From the IMG/VR virus record IMGVR_UViG_3300003635_000012, positions 1 through 36,791 of that record: 36,791 nucleotides of DNA. One strand, 5' to 3'. The notes beneath the pieces were generated by a model. It was not told the DNA's origin. It searched no databases and saw nothing but the letters and a program-made list of their open reading frames with translations. This document shows, in pieces, positions 13,819-21,732 of this stretch; position 1 is the stretch's first letter, and each line of letters begins with the position of its first letter. Source of the DNA: a virus. Made by a program: the position numbers and the translations under genes.

Positions 13819-15753
13819 ATGGGACTATTCGGTACATCAAAGACGTTGCTTTCTACGTGGGCAGAGACTAAGAAGCGACAACTACAGAACCGTGGCACGC
13901 CGGACACTCGCGTCGACAGTGGCGGCACCCGAGACAACTACACCTTTGACGGGCAAGAACTATCCCGTTCGGACCTACGGGAAATCAAGCACATCCGAGA
14001 ATCTGGCGGCTTTGTCTCACAGTTAGTACACGGCAAAGCCCTAATGCAGTTCGGGATGGGCGCTACTTTCGAGTGCGAAAACGACGAAGCGGGCGAGTGG
14101 CTTCTTGACCAATTCGGGGATCTTGATAACCTCCTAATCGACATAGGCGAAGACGCTACGTGGTTCCCTTACGCTCTCGGTGAAATCGTAGAGACACAAG
14201 GCGGGGATTTCTCCCATCTTGAGCTTATTGAACCGTGGACGATGCTCCCCATTGAGAACGAACACGGGGAGATAATCGCGTGGGAACAGGAAATCAAAGG
14301 CGACTTTGAGAGTATTACAGAGACGTTTGAACCCGACGAGATAGCTACCTTTGTTCTCAATAAGGCATACGGTCGGGACAAGACAGGCGTCTCGGAAGTC
14401 AAGCGGGCAGAGGATGAAATCAGGAACTACAAGGAAAACCAGAAGACTATCAACGAGGCTCTTGAGTACCTGATTCCGCATAATCACTGGAAAGTCGGGA
14501 AAGAAGGGGGCGCGGTCATTGACGATAACGAACTCAAGAGGGTTCGGAACAAGATCAACGACATGAGCGGGGACACCCAAGTCATTACCGGGCATGACGT
14601 TGACCAAGAGGCGATTGAACTCCCGACGTTTGACGTGCAAACGATTACGGATAACGACGTTCGGCAACTCTGTGTTGCGCTCGGTGTCCCGATTGAGTTA
14701 GCGTCTGTTATCTCTGAGGGGCTTGGATCGGGCGAACAGAGTAACGCCCGAGAGATGTTTTTCCAATTAGAGCGGAGAGCGAAACAGCGGGCGCTTGGCG
14801 GGCAGTTTATCGAACAGGTGGCGCGTATCCTCCTACGCGATTACTCGCCGTATGACGCCGAGCAACAGCTTGATTTGGTCTTTGACGAGACGCAACAGGT
14901 GTCCGAACGGAAGGCTATCGTTGACGCCGTTGGGGACGATATGACTGTCAACGAGCGGAGAGAGTTGTTTGACATGGCTCCGCTGGATAACGAGGAAATC
15001 GGAGAAGACTTTGAGCGCCCGGCGAAGGATTCGGGCGACGATATGGGCGGACTGTTCGCAGAGGGTGATACGGATTTTAGGGGCCTTGCGGACGGTATGG
15101 CAGAGTGGGAACAGACGTTTCTAGAACTCCATGAGCGGACGCACAACGCCGACAAAGAAAGAAACCTTTTGGAGTTCGGGACGGATAACCAAGTCCCCGA
15201 GTTCGTAAAGAACCGACTCAGAGACGCGATTTGGTCGGAAGGTGTCTTCTCCGATATTGAAAGCATTGACTCTAGCGACCGGATGCAACTTCAAGAGTTC
15301 CTAACCGAGAGTCTGACTAGCGACCGCTGGAGCATTGACGGGATCGCGGATCAAATCGAACAGTTGGGCGTAGACTCTGATATGGCCGAGACTATCGCCC
15401 GGACGGAAACCCACGAACTCGTAGCCGACGCGCGGGAAATGGGCTACGAGGAACGCGGCGATATGGAGGGTGAATTGTTCTATTGGACGGGCGACACAGG
15501 CGACAGAACTACCGATACGTGCAAGTATCTCATAGAGGGCACCAACGCGGACCTAGATAATCCGGGCGCGTTTAGCAGTCTGGATAGGCCGGACGGGACG
15601 AATCCGCTCCGGGGCGGTGAACCCATGCCGATAGATGAGCTAAAGGCACATCTGAAAGAGGTAGCCAAGGCCGATCCACAGTTGAACACCAAGCCCCGAG
15701 AGTGGACGCCCCATATCAACTGTAGAAAGACGTTTGTTCGACACGTCGAGTAA
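13819..15753 (+). CDS. Portal protein fused to MuF-like head protein, 644 aa
   Basis: The portal is the dodecameric DNA channel of the head. Residues about 40-400 match portals in order and composition (FVSQLVHGKALMQFGMG; PIELASVISEGLGSGEQSNA; an ARDYSPY-like segment). Residues about 520-644 resemble the Mu F/SPP1 gp7 minor head protein: ETIARTETHELVADAREMGY, then WTGDTGDRTTDTCKYL and a final HINCRKTF. In most phages these are two genes. A promoter box lies just upstream. Confidence in portal is high and in the MuF part good. Confidence 0.88.
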   Translation: MGLFGTSKTLLSTWAETKKRQLQNRGTPDTRVDSGGTRDNYTFDGQELSRSDLREIKHIRESGGFVSQLVHGKALMQFGMGATFECENDEAGEWLLDQFGDLDNLLIDIGEDATWFPYALGEIVETQGGDFSHLELIEPWTMLPIENEHGEIIAWEQEIKGDFESITETFEPDEIATFVLNKAYGRDKTGVSEVKRAEDEIRNYKENQKTINEALEYLIPHNHWKVGKEGGAVIDDNELKRVRNKINDMSGDTQVITGHDVDQEAIELPTFDVQTITDNDVRQLCVALGVPIELASVISEGLGSGEQSNAREMFFQLERRAKQRALGGQFIEQVARILLRDYSPYDAEQQLDLVFDETQQVSERKAIVDAVGDDMTVNERRELFDMAPLDNEEIGEDFERPAKDSGDDMGGLFAEGDTDFRGLADGMAEWEQTFLELHERTHNADKERNLLEFGTDNQVPEFVKNRLRDAIWSEGVFSDIESIDSSDRMQLQEFLTESLTSDRWSIDGIADQIEQLGVDSDMAETIARTETHELVADAREMGYEERGDMEGELFYWTGDTGDRTTDTCKYLIEGTNADLDNPGAFSSLDRPDGTNPLRGGEPMPIDELKAHLKEVAKADPQLNTKPREWTPHINCRKTFVRHVE

Positions 15754-15788
15754 GGCACCCCAAACCCGTAGGAAAGCATTAAGTAACT

Positions 15789-16235
15789 ATGCCACGATCA
15801 TATGGCATGGGCAAACGGGTAGTTCTAATCCAGTGTACCGACGCGAAACGAGACGAGAAAGCACCGGCCAAGGACCTATACGATGAAAGTTCGTTCTTCC
15901 GAGCGCAGAAAGGCTATGCCAAAGCCAAACACCGTGACTATAAAATCCTAAGCGGGAAGCACGGCCTTGTCGATCCCGAGACAGTGCTTGAACCCTATGA
16001 TGCAATGGGGCTATCCGAGTCACAGTGCGTTGAAATAGCGGAGGAACTAGCCGAGTCGGGGTATACCTACGCCGAGATCGTAGCGGGCGACAAAGAGTAT
16101 GCTAACCCGCTTACGCCGGAGTTAGAGAAGCGTGGTATGACAGTCGTGACTAACTTTAGCGGGCTACGAATTGGAGAGCGTGAGAAACAGCTTAATATCG
16201 AACGGCGAAAACTCATGAATCAACAGTTATGCTAA
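15789..16235 (+). CDS. DUF6884-like protein, 148 aa
   Basis: The N-terminal core VVLIQCTDAKRDEKAPAKDLY, a helix (FFRAQKGYAKAK) and ILSGKHGLVDPETVLEPYD match the DUF6884 pattern: a Cys-containing strand, a Lys/Asp loop, then the conserved (L)S(G/A)KHGL and final PYD. From memory these domains often occur near 7-deazaguanine or tRNA-guanine-transglycosylase-like genes; here the next gene is one and overlaps by 7 bp. It is probably a partner in base modification. An alternative start is ATG 15807. Confidence 0.75.
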   Translation: MPRSYGMGKRVVLIQCTDAKRDEKAPAKDLYDESSFFRAQKGYAKAKHRDYKILSGKHGLVDPETVLEPYDAMGLSESQCVEIAEELAESGYTYAEIVAGDKEYANPLTPELEKRGMTVVTNFSGLRIGEREKQLNIERRKLMNQQLC

Positions 16236-16975
16236 GAGACGAGTACCTTCGCCGGTTGGTCGACGGGGCACACATTGAGTTATATCTGAGTGCGAACGAC
16301 GGGGCACGCCTCTATTGGCCGTGGCGGATGCAACCACCGAAAGAAGCCACGCGGAGTTATCGAAACTCATGTGAGAAGTACATCATAGATAGCGACCCGT
16401 TAGACGACGACGTGACCGCGACGGACGTGTTGGATATGGCCTTCAAGCTAGACGCCGAAGTTGCCTCTCTCCAAGACGTATATCTCGACAAAGATGCAAC
16501 CGTTGGATCCCTCTCTCACGGCTTAGAAGTCGCAGACGATCACCCGTTTGACGGTGAGTTACTCCTACCGCTCCAAGAGCCATATGTAGAGTGTTGGCAG
16601 GAACTTGGAGAGCCTACAGACCACCTCTTAGGAATCGGTGGGCTGAAAGACAGCACGCCTAAGAAACGCCTCAAAGCGACGATAGAGTTGCGCCAAGCAG
16701 TCGGGGAAGACGTTTGGATACATGGCTTCGGGTGGGGTATTGACGGCCTTGCGGAGCATATCCGTTCCTCTCCGAGATTGTTAGACTCGGTGGATTACTC
16801 GACACCGATGCAAGACGCGGCTACTGACTCATGCACACCGGGGAAAGAGCGGATGAGCGTGGCGGCAATGGGCGCGGCCAAACGGCTAGTTCGTGACCTT
16901 CGGGAAGTCTCGGAGTATCCGCGAGACGCTACGCCAGAGGACTTACGCGAAGACGATCAGGCGGCACTCATATAG
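16229..16975 (+). CDS. DpdA-like tRNA-guanine transglycosylase family protein, 248 aa
   Basis: TGT enzymes swap guanine for a 7-deazaguanine base; DpdA relatives do this in DNA. TGT landmarks appear in order: YIIDSD near 52 (the IDSGGF position), LLPLQEP near 112, GIGGLKD at 135-141, IHGFG at 164-168 and LLDSVDYSTP at 184-193, whose Asp could be the nucleophile. It is much shorter than tRNA TGT and lacks an RNA-binding PUA domain, which favours a DNA role. No preQ0 synthesis genes are present; a haloarchaeal host makes preQ0 for archaeosine. Catalytic residues need alignment. Confidence 0.75.
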   Translation: MLRDEYLRRLVDGAHIELYLSANDGARLYWPWRMQPPKEATRSYRNSCEKYIIDSDPLDDDVTATDVLDMAFKLDAEVASLQDVYLDKDATVGSLSHGLEVADDHPFDGELLLPLQEPYVECWQELGEPTDHLLGIGGLKDSTPKKRLKATIELRQAVGEDVWIHGFGWGIDGLAEHIRSSPRLLDSVDYSTPMQDAATDSCTPGKERMSVAAMGAAKRLVRDLREVSEYPRDATPEDLREDDQAALI

Positions 16976-17000
16976 GCAAACCCCTTTGCCGGTTTAGCGT
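16973..17000 (+). promoter_or_regulatory. Late-type promoter before protease-scaffold
   Basis: TAGGCAAACCCCTTTGCC and then GGTTTAGCG, with TTTAG about 20 bases before ATG 17014. The TAG is also the stop codon of the DpdA-like gene. Confidence 0.7.
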
Positions 17001-17013
17001 CTGTTCTCTCGTA

Positions 17014-18396
17014 ATGAGTCCTAAGAAGGTAGACGACTGTGTTGAATCAGTCCTAGCCGATAATCCTGACATGGACGAGAGTACCGCCTACGCGATTTGC
17101 CAGGATATGGAGAATAAGGGCGAACTCGGGGATAGTTGCCCGAACGTGAATATGGCCGGTGACTGTCCCGAGGGGCAGTTTGAGGTAGACGGCGAGTGTC
17201 GAGACGTTGAAAGCGTAGACTCTCCGCCCGGAGTGCTGGATATGAGTGAACCGAACGTATACGCACTTTCGGATCTTGCGACCGAACCAATCAAGCGCGT
17301 AGAAGACGGTGATACCGTTCGCTACCAATCAGTACGCCTACTCGGGCCGGGTGTGTGGACCGACAATAAATCCCGAGAAACGATTTGGTATTCTCCGAAC
17401 GGGATTGATAACCTCTCTGTTGAGTCGGATAACACGCTTAATATGATGCATGACGAGAACAATGCAGTCTCGGATATTGGGCATATTGACCCGGAGAGCG
17501 TGGAAACCGACAAAAGTGGGTACCTCTACGGTGATTTAGTCTTGCATATGGATAATAGCGCGTCTGAATATGCAGATGAAAACCTACAGACGACGCTTGA
17601 AACAGAGGGCGCTAAAGGATTCGGTGGCCCAAGTGTCGAGATTACCAACGAACCCGACGACGTAGAATACAACTCGCAAAAGGGGATGCAAGAGTTAGTC
17701 GGTGGGAACCTAACCGGCGCGGCACTTGTTTCAAACCCCGCGAGTAAGAACGTGGCCTTCTCGACTCAGACCGCACAGCGGGGCGTAGCCCTCGCAAGTG
17801 ACCAAAGCGATAAGGCGGTTTACACACAACGAACTCTCATGGATCCAGAAGAAGCGCGAGAAATCCTTGAGAAGTTTGGCTTCGAGACTGGCGATATGGA
17901 CGACGAGGATGTTGTTGACATGCTCAAGGACATGGGAGAGGAGATTAGCGACTACATGGACTCGGGAGAGTCCGAGGGCGAAGGCGACGGCGACGGGCAG
18001 GATATGGAAGACTACGAAGACGACGAGGAAATGCCCGACGACGAGGAAGACGAGGATGAAGATATGGATATGGAAGCCGACGAAATGGCCCAGAAAATCC
18101 AGTCGCTTGATGAGCGCCTGCAGAACGTTGAGGATATGGTCGAACAGGCAATGGCCGCCGAAGACGTTAGCGAGGAGCTTGAAGACCTACAGAGCGACCT
18201 TGCCGACGCGGAAACTGTGTCCGAACTCGCGGACGCAATTGAGGAACACGACAAGCGCCTGTCTAGCGTAGAGGATGAACCGGAGAATCCCCGAAGCCTC
18301 TCCGAGGGCGCGGTCGAAAGCGAGAGTGAACCCGACGCTGGTTCGGCCACGCTCATGCACGAATACGACGAGCGCGACGGGACGATTACCCGATAA
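17014..18396 (+). CDS. Capsid maturation protease-scaffold fusion, 460 aa
   Basis: Two halves. Residues about 75-265 look like a phage prohead protease/S78-like domain (YQSVRLLGPGVW, NMMHDENNAVSDIGHI with a candidate catalytic His, then GPSVEIT and GAALVSNPAS). Residues about 275-460 are an extremely acidic low-complexity stretch and coiled coil (IQSLDERLQNVEDMVEQAM), a typical scaffold. It lies just before cement and capsid genes. The first 70 residues carry a Cys-rich piece (DSCPNVNMAGDCPEGQFEVD) of unknown use. Confidence 0.8.
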   Translation: MSPKKVDDCVESVLADNPDMDESTAYAICQDMENKGELGDSCPNVNMAGDCPEGQFEVDGECRDVESVDSPPGVLDMSEPNVYALSDLATEPIKRVEDGDTVRYQSVRLLGPGVWTDNKSRETIWYSPNGIDNLSVESDNTLNMMHDENNAVSDIGHIDPESVETDKSGYLYGDLVLHMDNSASEYADENLQTTLETEGAKGFGGPSVEITNEPDDVEYNSQKGMQELVGGNLTGAALVSNPASKNVAFSTQTAQRGVALASDQSDKAVYTQRTLMDPEEAREILEKFGFETGDMDDEDVVDMLKDMGEEISDYMDSGESEGEGDGDGQDMEDYEDDEEMPDDEEDEDEDMDMEADEMAQKIQSLDERLQNVEDMVEQAMAAEDVSEELEDLQSDLADAETVSELADAIEEHDKRLSSVEDEPENPRSLSEGAVESESEPDAGSATLMHEYDERDGTITR

Positions 18397-18452
18397 CCGC
18401 TAGTCGTAGGCTATTGTTTAAGTCGGGTAGTGAGTAATTACGGAGTAGAAGC

Positions 18453-18866
18453 ATGGCTTTCAGCGAACCCGGTCAGGATATTGAACTCCTTGACCAGCGA
18501 ACTAATGCCGCCGCTTACTCCTTCAACGCAGGGGTTGACGTTGTGGCGGGACAGGTTGTAAAGCTCACCGGGGATAACACAGTCGCCCCGAGTGACACGG
18601 ACGGCGAACAGTGTGTTGGGGTTGCCACGCAGACCCGATCCTCTGGCGATCAGGTTCAGGTGGCAGGCCCCGGCACTCGCGTTCGCTTTAGCGCGGGCGG
18701 GTCCGTTTCGGTCAACACGCAGGTTGCGTCTCACGGCGGGACTGGCGAGGAGGGCGAAGTCGCGGACGCCGCCACGGGTGACTATGCTATCGGGCAGGCG
18801 TTTGAAGGTGCGGCGGACGGTGAAACGTTCGTTGGCATGGTCACTGTTGGCGGGCAGGTGAACTAA
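18453..18866 (+). CDS. Capsid decoration (cement) protein, 137 aa
   Basis: A Gly/Val-rich all-beta protein (DVVAGQVVKLTGDNTVAPS, CVGVATQTRSSGDQVQVAGPG, GDYAIGQAFEGA, GETFVGMVTVGG) typical of DUF2190/gpD-like trimers that stabilise expanded capsids. Position directly before the major capsid gene supports it. TATA-like TTTAAGT lies about 32 bases upstream of ATG 18453. Confidence 0.8.
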   Translation: MAFSEPGQDIELLDQRTNAAAYSFNAGVDVVAGQVVKLTGDNTVAPSDTDGEQCVGVATQTRSSGDQVQVAGPGTRVRFSAGGSVSVNTQVASHGGTGEEGEVADAATGDYAIGQAFEGAADGETFVGMVTVGGQVN

Positions 18867-18867
18867 A

Positions 18868-20055
18868 ATGGCTACTGCTACTCAGGCGAAACGGAAGCTG
18901 CACAGTCTCGCACGCAACGGCGGCAACTGGCGTCTTAAGGGGATGTACCTTGCGGAACTCCCCAAGACCGAGTTTAGCCCGTCTGACGTTGCGAAAGCGT
19001 GGCCGACTAACAAGAGCGAATACCGATTCCTTGGCGACGGACAGCAGGGCCATATGTCCTATGCACCTGATCGGACTATCACCGTCGATGAGGACAGCGA
19101 GGACTACCGCCGTCTGTCCGACGCGACGAAAAACGCCGAGTGGAACGACGCGGGCGACGGTGCCAAGTCCATCCATCTCGACAAGGCGCTCAAGCGGTGT
19201 CTCGCCTACGGTGAGACTAACGAGGAATTCAACACCCTCTGGCGCGAGCAGCTGATGGACACGGTGATTGAAGGCTCTCGCAAGAAGCAGGTTGCGCGAG
19301 ACGCTGCCACCGTGATCAACGTTGAAACGAACTCCGGTAGCCACCCGCGCGGCGAGAACGCGAGTTTCGCAACGGAAGTTGCGGAAGGGGCGGCTATCCC
19401 GGACGACCGTGAGAACTACGACGACGTTACGTGGGACACCACTAAGTTCGGGGACGGTGCGCGTGCGACGGATGAGCTTATCGACCACTCGCTCATTGAC
19501 CTGATTGAGCGACAGGTTGAATGGCTCGGTCGCAAGTGTGAGAACTCGCTTAACCGGGTTTGGCTCACGGAGCTTATCGACAACGCCGACGCCTCTAACG
19601 ACGTGGATACGTCGGCAGAGTCCAACCGGGATATTGCGTCTGTGAACGCGGCAATCACGAATATCGACCTTGCGGACTTTGAGGCCGATACGCTCGTGAC
19701 CCACCCCCGCTATCGTAAGACGCTGTTCGATTCCGACAACCTCGTTTACTCCAACCGTGCGGGGAGTGATGAGGGGCTTCGGAACCGGACGTATAACCCG
19801 CTGTTCGACGTGGAAATGGTCAACGCTTCCAACGGGATGCTTGACCCGGACAGTTCCAATACGTGGGACTTTGACGCCGCCGACGAGATTGGTGGGGTTG
19901 TCTACAACCGCGACCTTATCGGGATTTACATGTATTCCGATATTCAGGTCAAGGACTACGAGGACCCGATCCGGGACCTTGAGGGTGTCAACGCGCGGAT
20001 CAACGTTGACGCAAACTATCACCAGCCGGCGTCTTCGAGCCGTCTGGTTTATTAG
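18868..20055 (+). CDS. Major capsid protein, HK97 fold, 395 aa
   Basis: Forms the icosahedral shell. A basic N-terminus is followed by an acidic body with the usual HK97 landmarks: an E-loop-like region, a spine helix (LWREQLMDTVIEGSRKKQ), DELIDHSLIDLIERQVEWLG, the A-domain ADTLVTHPRYRKTL, and a C-terminal VNARINVDANYHQP. It is the third gene after protease-scaffold and cement, in classical order. Codon bias appears strong (GAC, CTC, GCG), as for a highly expressed gene. The long open frame on the opposite strand is a shadow of this bias. Confidence 0.92.
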   Translation: MATATQAKRKLHSLARNGGNWRLKGMYLAELPKTEFSPSDVAKAWPTNKSEYRFLGDGQQGHMSYAPDRTITVDEDSEDYRRLSDATKNAEWNDAGDGAKSIHLDKALKRCLAYGETNEEFNTLWREQLMDTVIEGSRKKQVARDAATVINVETNSGSHPRGENASFATEVAEGAAIPDDRENYDDVTWDTTKFGDGARATDELIDHSLIDLIERQVEWLGRKCENSLNRVWLTELIDNADASNDVDTSAESNRDIASVNAAITNIDLADFEADTLVTHPRYRKTLFDSDNLVYSNRAGSDEGLRNRTYNPLFDVEMVNASNGMLDPDSSNTWDFDAADEIGGVVYNRDLIGIYMYSDIQVKDYEDPIRDLEGVNARINVDANYHQPASSSRLVY

Positions 20056-20066
20056 AGCGGTTCACA

Positions 20067-20081
20067 CTTCTTTATTATTTT
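20067..20081 (+). terminator. Oligo-T terminator after the capsid gene
   Basis: CTTCTTTATTATTTT lies 12 bases after the capsid stop, a T-rich signal at which archaeal RNA polymerase ends; it may close the strong head transcript. Confidence 0.55.
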
Positions 20082-20103
20082 CCGGTGCATAGTCACAACT
20101 ACA

Positions 20104-20367
20104 ATGGTCGGGATGCCGTTCGGAAACGACGGGAAGTTTGTCAACAAAGAGTATCACGCCAAGCGCCAAGAAGCCCGGACAGAGACGTATGGGCTGTTTG
20201 AATGGGGCGACATAGACATAGAGAAGTTTGACCTTGACAATATTGAGTTTGACCGCTCGCAGAAAGACAGCACGCATATCACGGAATCCAAAGTTGATGT
20301 TGTGGCCGGTGCCAAGGGCGGGGTTGATGTGAGAAAGTTTCCCGACCTAACGTATAGCACGGAATAG
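20104..20367 (+). CDS. Hypothetical protein, 87 aa
   Basis: Starts after the oligo-T stretch, whose TTTATTATT could also act as TATA box about 28 bases upstream. The protein has aromatic/acidic segments (YGLFEWGDIDIEKFDLD). It may be a minor head or connector protein by position; no family recognised. Confidence 0.65.
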   Translation: MVGMPFGNDGKFVNKEYHAKRQEARTETYGLFEWGDIDIEKFDLDNIEFDRSQKDSTHITESKVDVVAGAKGGVDVRKFPDLTYSTE

Positions 20368-20394
20368 GTATGCACATTGTGGCCCAAAAGGGAT

Positions 20395-20422
20395 AACTTT
20401 ATATGTAGGGCACCATATGGTG
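20395..20422 (+). promoter_or_regulatory. TATA box with perfect 12-bp palindrome
   Basis: AACTTTATATG (20395..20405) centred 28 bases before ATG 20428 is the best TATA box of the window. CACCATATGGTG at 20411..20422 is a perfect palindrome between TATA and start, placed to block initiation when bound. Confidence 0.7.
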
Positions 20423-20427
20423 TTAGT

Positions 20428-20841
20428 ATGGAAGCGCACCAGACCGAAGCCGAAGGCGTTGAGGGTGAATACGAATGTGTCGACTGTAAGACCCGGTGGG
20501 AAGTTAGCATTTCCAACGTCAAGACCACCTGCGAAAATTGGGTTCCCACCTGCCCGGTTTGTGGAACCGACGACTCTACCCGTAGCGTTGACGAGACGGA
20601 TTCCGAAGTCGTCAACTACCGACGCCGTGACGCCGGAGAACTTTCGTATGAAATCCGTGACGCTCTCGACTCATACGACCGGGTGGAAATTTGGTCCGAT
20701 GAAATGCAACTGCTAGCTACGGCAGACTCATCAACTCACGTCTTTGAACCAGAACAGGGGCGCAAAGTTAGAGTCGGTCGCGAAACCGTCAGTCCCGAGA
20801 GAGTGGTTGAACTCACTTTCGTTAACACGGAGGATGAGTAA
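20428..20841 (+). CDS. Zinc-ribbon protein, 137 aa
   Basis: ATG 20428 chosen for its promoter spacing; the frame extends upstream to a TTG. CVDCKTRW near residue 13 and CPVCGTDDST near 42 form a zinc ribbon. The C-terminal half is a strand-rich domain (YDRVEIWSDEMQLLATAD, KVRVGRETV). The single palindromic operator suggests it starts a separately regulated early or host-interaction unit with the next two genes. Confidence 0.7.
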   Translation: MEAHQTEAEGVEGEYECVDCKTRWEVSISNVKTTCENWVPTCPVCGTDDSTRSVDETDSEVVNYRRRDAGELSYEIRDALDSYDRVEIWSDEMQLLATADSSTHVFEPEQGRKVRVGRETVSPERVVELTFVNTEDE

Positions 20842-20993
20842 TGGTGCTGGCCGACTCACCCAACGACGGCAGTCTACACGATTACACGCTTGAACTCACG
20901 GAGAAAGAAGCCGAAGCACTCAAAGAAGCCGTGAAAGACGCGGACGGACGCAAGAGCGAAGTCAAACTTGCCCGGAAGGTGCTTGGACTGTGA
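20841..20993 (+). CDS. Small helical protein, 50 aa (paralog of 24429..24578)
   Basis: ATG 20841 overlaps the previous TAA by one base. The helix-rich sequence TEKEAEALKEAV and DADGRKSEVKLARKVLGL is nearly the same as the product of 24429..24578. It could be an antitoxin-like or DNA-binding peptide. The strong conservation of both copies shows that it is translated. Confidence 0.7.
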   Translation: MVLADSPNDGSLHDYTLELTEKEAEALKEAVKDADGRKSEVKLARKVLGL

Positions 20994-21106
20994 CTGAGCG
21001 CAAGAACCTCAAGGTAAGCACAGAGACGTATGAACGACTAAAAGACGAGAAGGGGAAATACGAGACGTGGGACGGGCTGTTCAACCGTCTGGTTGACGGC
21101 GAATAG
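20990..21106 (+). CDS. VapB-like antitoxin microprotein, 38 aa
   Basis: GTG 20990 overlaps the previous TGA (GTGA). LKVSTETYERLKDEKGKYETWDGLFNRLV matches the short strand-helix-helix antitoxin type common in haloarchaea (VapB/DUF7557-like). No VapC-type PIN toxin is adjacent, so it may neutralise a host toxin. Confidence 0.6.
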   Translation: MTERKNLKVSTETYERLKDEKGKYETWDGLFNRLVDGE

Positions 21107-21120
21107 CCAAACCGCTTAGT
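21104..21120 (+). promoter_or_regulatory. Late-type promoter box
   Basis: TAGCCAAACCGCTTAGT ends 23 bases before ATG 21144. An identical 17-mer is found at 23145..23161. The first three bases are the stop codon of the antitoxin-like gene. Confidence 0.75.
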
Positions 21121-21143
21121 ACGTCACTGTTCTATTCGGTGGT

Positions 21144-21335
21144 ATGAGTCTTGAAGACGAGATACAGACTGTGGACGGCGTAGGGCCAAAGACCGCCGAG
21201 AAGGTCATTGCTATCGTGGAAGCAAATGAAACCGACTCACAGGCCCAAGAGCTTGTCGAGATGGCTCTTGCAGAGTTGGACGAGGGTCGGCCCGGCTACG
21301 CTCGGAAGTATCTTGAGCGAGTTGGTAACAACTAA
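21144..21335 (+). CDS. Helix-hairpin-helix protein, 63 aa
   Basis: IQTVDGVGPKTAEKVIAIVE is a clear helix-hairpin-helix, which grips the DNA backbone without sequence preference. A second helical pair follows (LVEMALAELDEGRPGYARKYLERV). Leaderless promoter directly upstream; the structured RNA region begins right after its stop. Confidence 0.75.
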   Translation: MSLEDEIQTVDGVGPKTAEKVIAIVEANETDSQAQELVEMALAELDEGRPGYARKYLERVGNN

Positions 21336-21690
21336 GTGGCTGGCAAGTATACACCCACTTGGTTCAGGACGGGTGCCGTGCCTGTCTTTTGCGGGCCACA
21401 TGGGTGTACCGCGCGGAATGAACTGAGCGGAGGGATGGCCGGAGTTGGGGGACGCCCCGATCGCCCACACGGGCAAAGCGGTAACGCACAAGGCACTGCC
21501 CCTCTGTAAAGAAAAGCGCGGAATCGGGTTCAAATCCCGATTGGTCCATGCCCGATAAGGCGAGAGAAGGGTAATGACTTCGCCAACCCGTGAAAAGCGG
21601 GAGAGTAGCCGGATGGGAACCCGACTCTTGCACGGGCATCTCTGTATGCTACGACGTGCCGGGCACTCGCCCACACGTTTTCACATTCCC
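21336..21690 (+). ncRNA. Highly structured non-coding RNA region with a tRNA T-arm
   Basis: This 355-base gap has no plausible gene but many perfect stems: TACACCCA 21350..21357 with TGGGTGTA 21401..21408; hairpin 21365..21384; GGGG/CCCC 21448..21458; GCCC/GGGC 21463..21474; GCG-GTAA-CGC 21478..21487 with a GNRA loop. A canonical tRNA T-arm follows (TCGGG 21524, TTCAAAT 21529..21535, CCCGA to 21540) with an acceptor-like TTGGTCC and discriminator A at 21548. Next, ATGCCCG 21548..21554 pairs with CGGGCAT 21633..21639 around two inner hairpins. No partner GGACCAA for a full tRNA was found. It is read with the upstream late promoter or on its own. Confidence 0.7.
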
Positions 21691-21693
21691 GAG

Positions 21694-21710
21694 TAGGCAA
21701 ACCACTTAGT
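21694..21710 (+). promoter_or_regulatory. Late-type promoter box
   Basis: TAGGCAAACCACTTAGT ends 22 bases before ATG 21733. Here TAG is not the end of any gene, so it belongs to the box itself. Confidence 0.75.
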
Positions 21711-21732
21711 CGTTACACGGTCATGCATCAGT

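Noticed and set aside
18841-20022. 393-aa open frame on the minus strand opposite the major capsid gene
   Set aside because: It mirrors the capsid frame, is Val/Arg-rich and basic unlike all other products, and arises from strong third-position bias of the capsid gene.
21478-21548. A complete tRNA gene
   Set aside because: T-arm and D-arm-like parts are present, but no anticodon stem and no 5' acceptor strand pairing with TTGGTCC can be drawn, even with an intron near CTGTAAA.
21524-21548. tRNA 3' end as attP site
   Set aside because: No integrase gene is visible anywhere in the circle, and the surrounding stems suggest a larger RNA. It remains a weak alternative.
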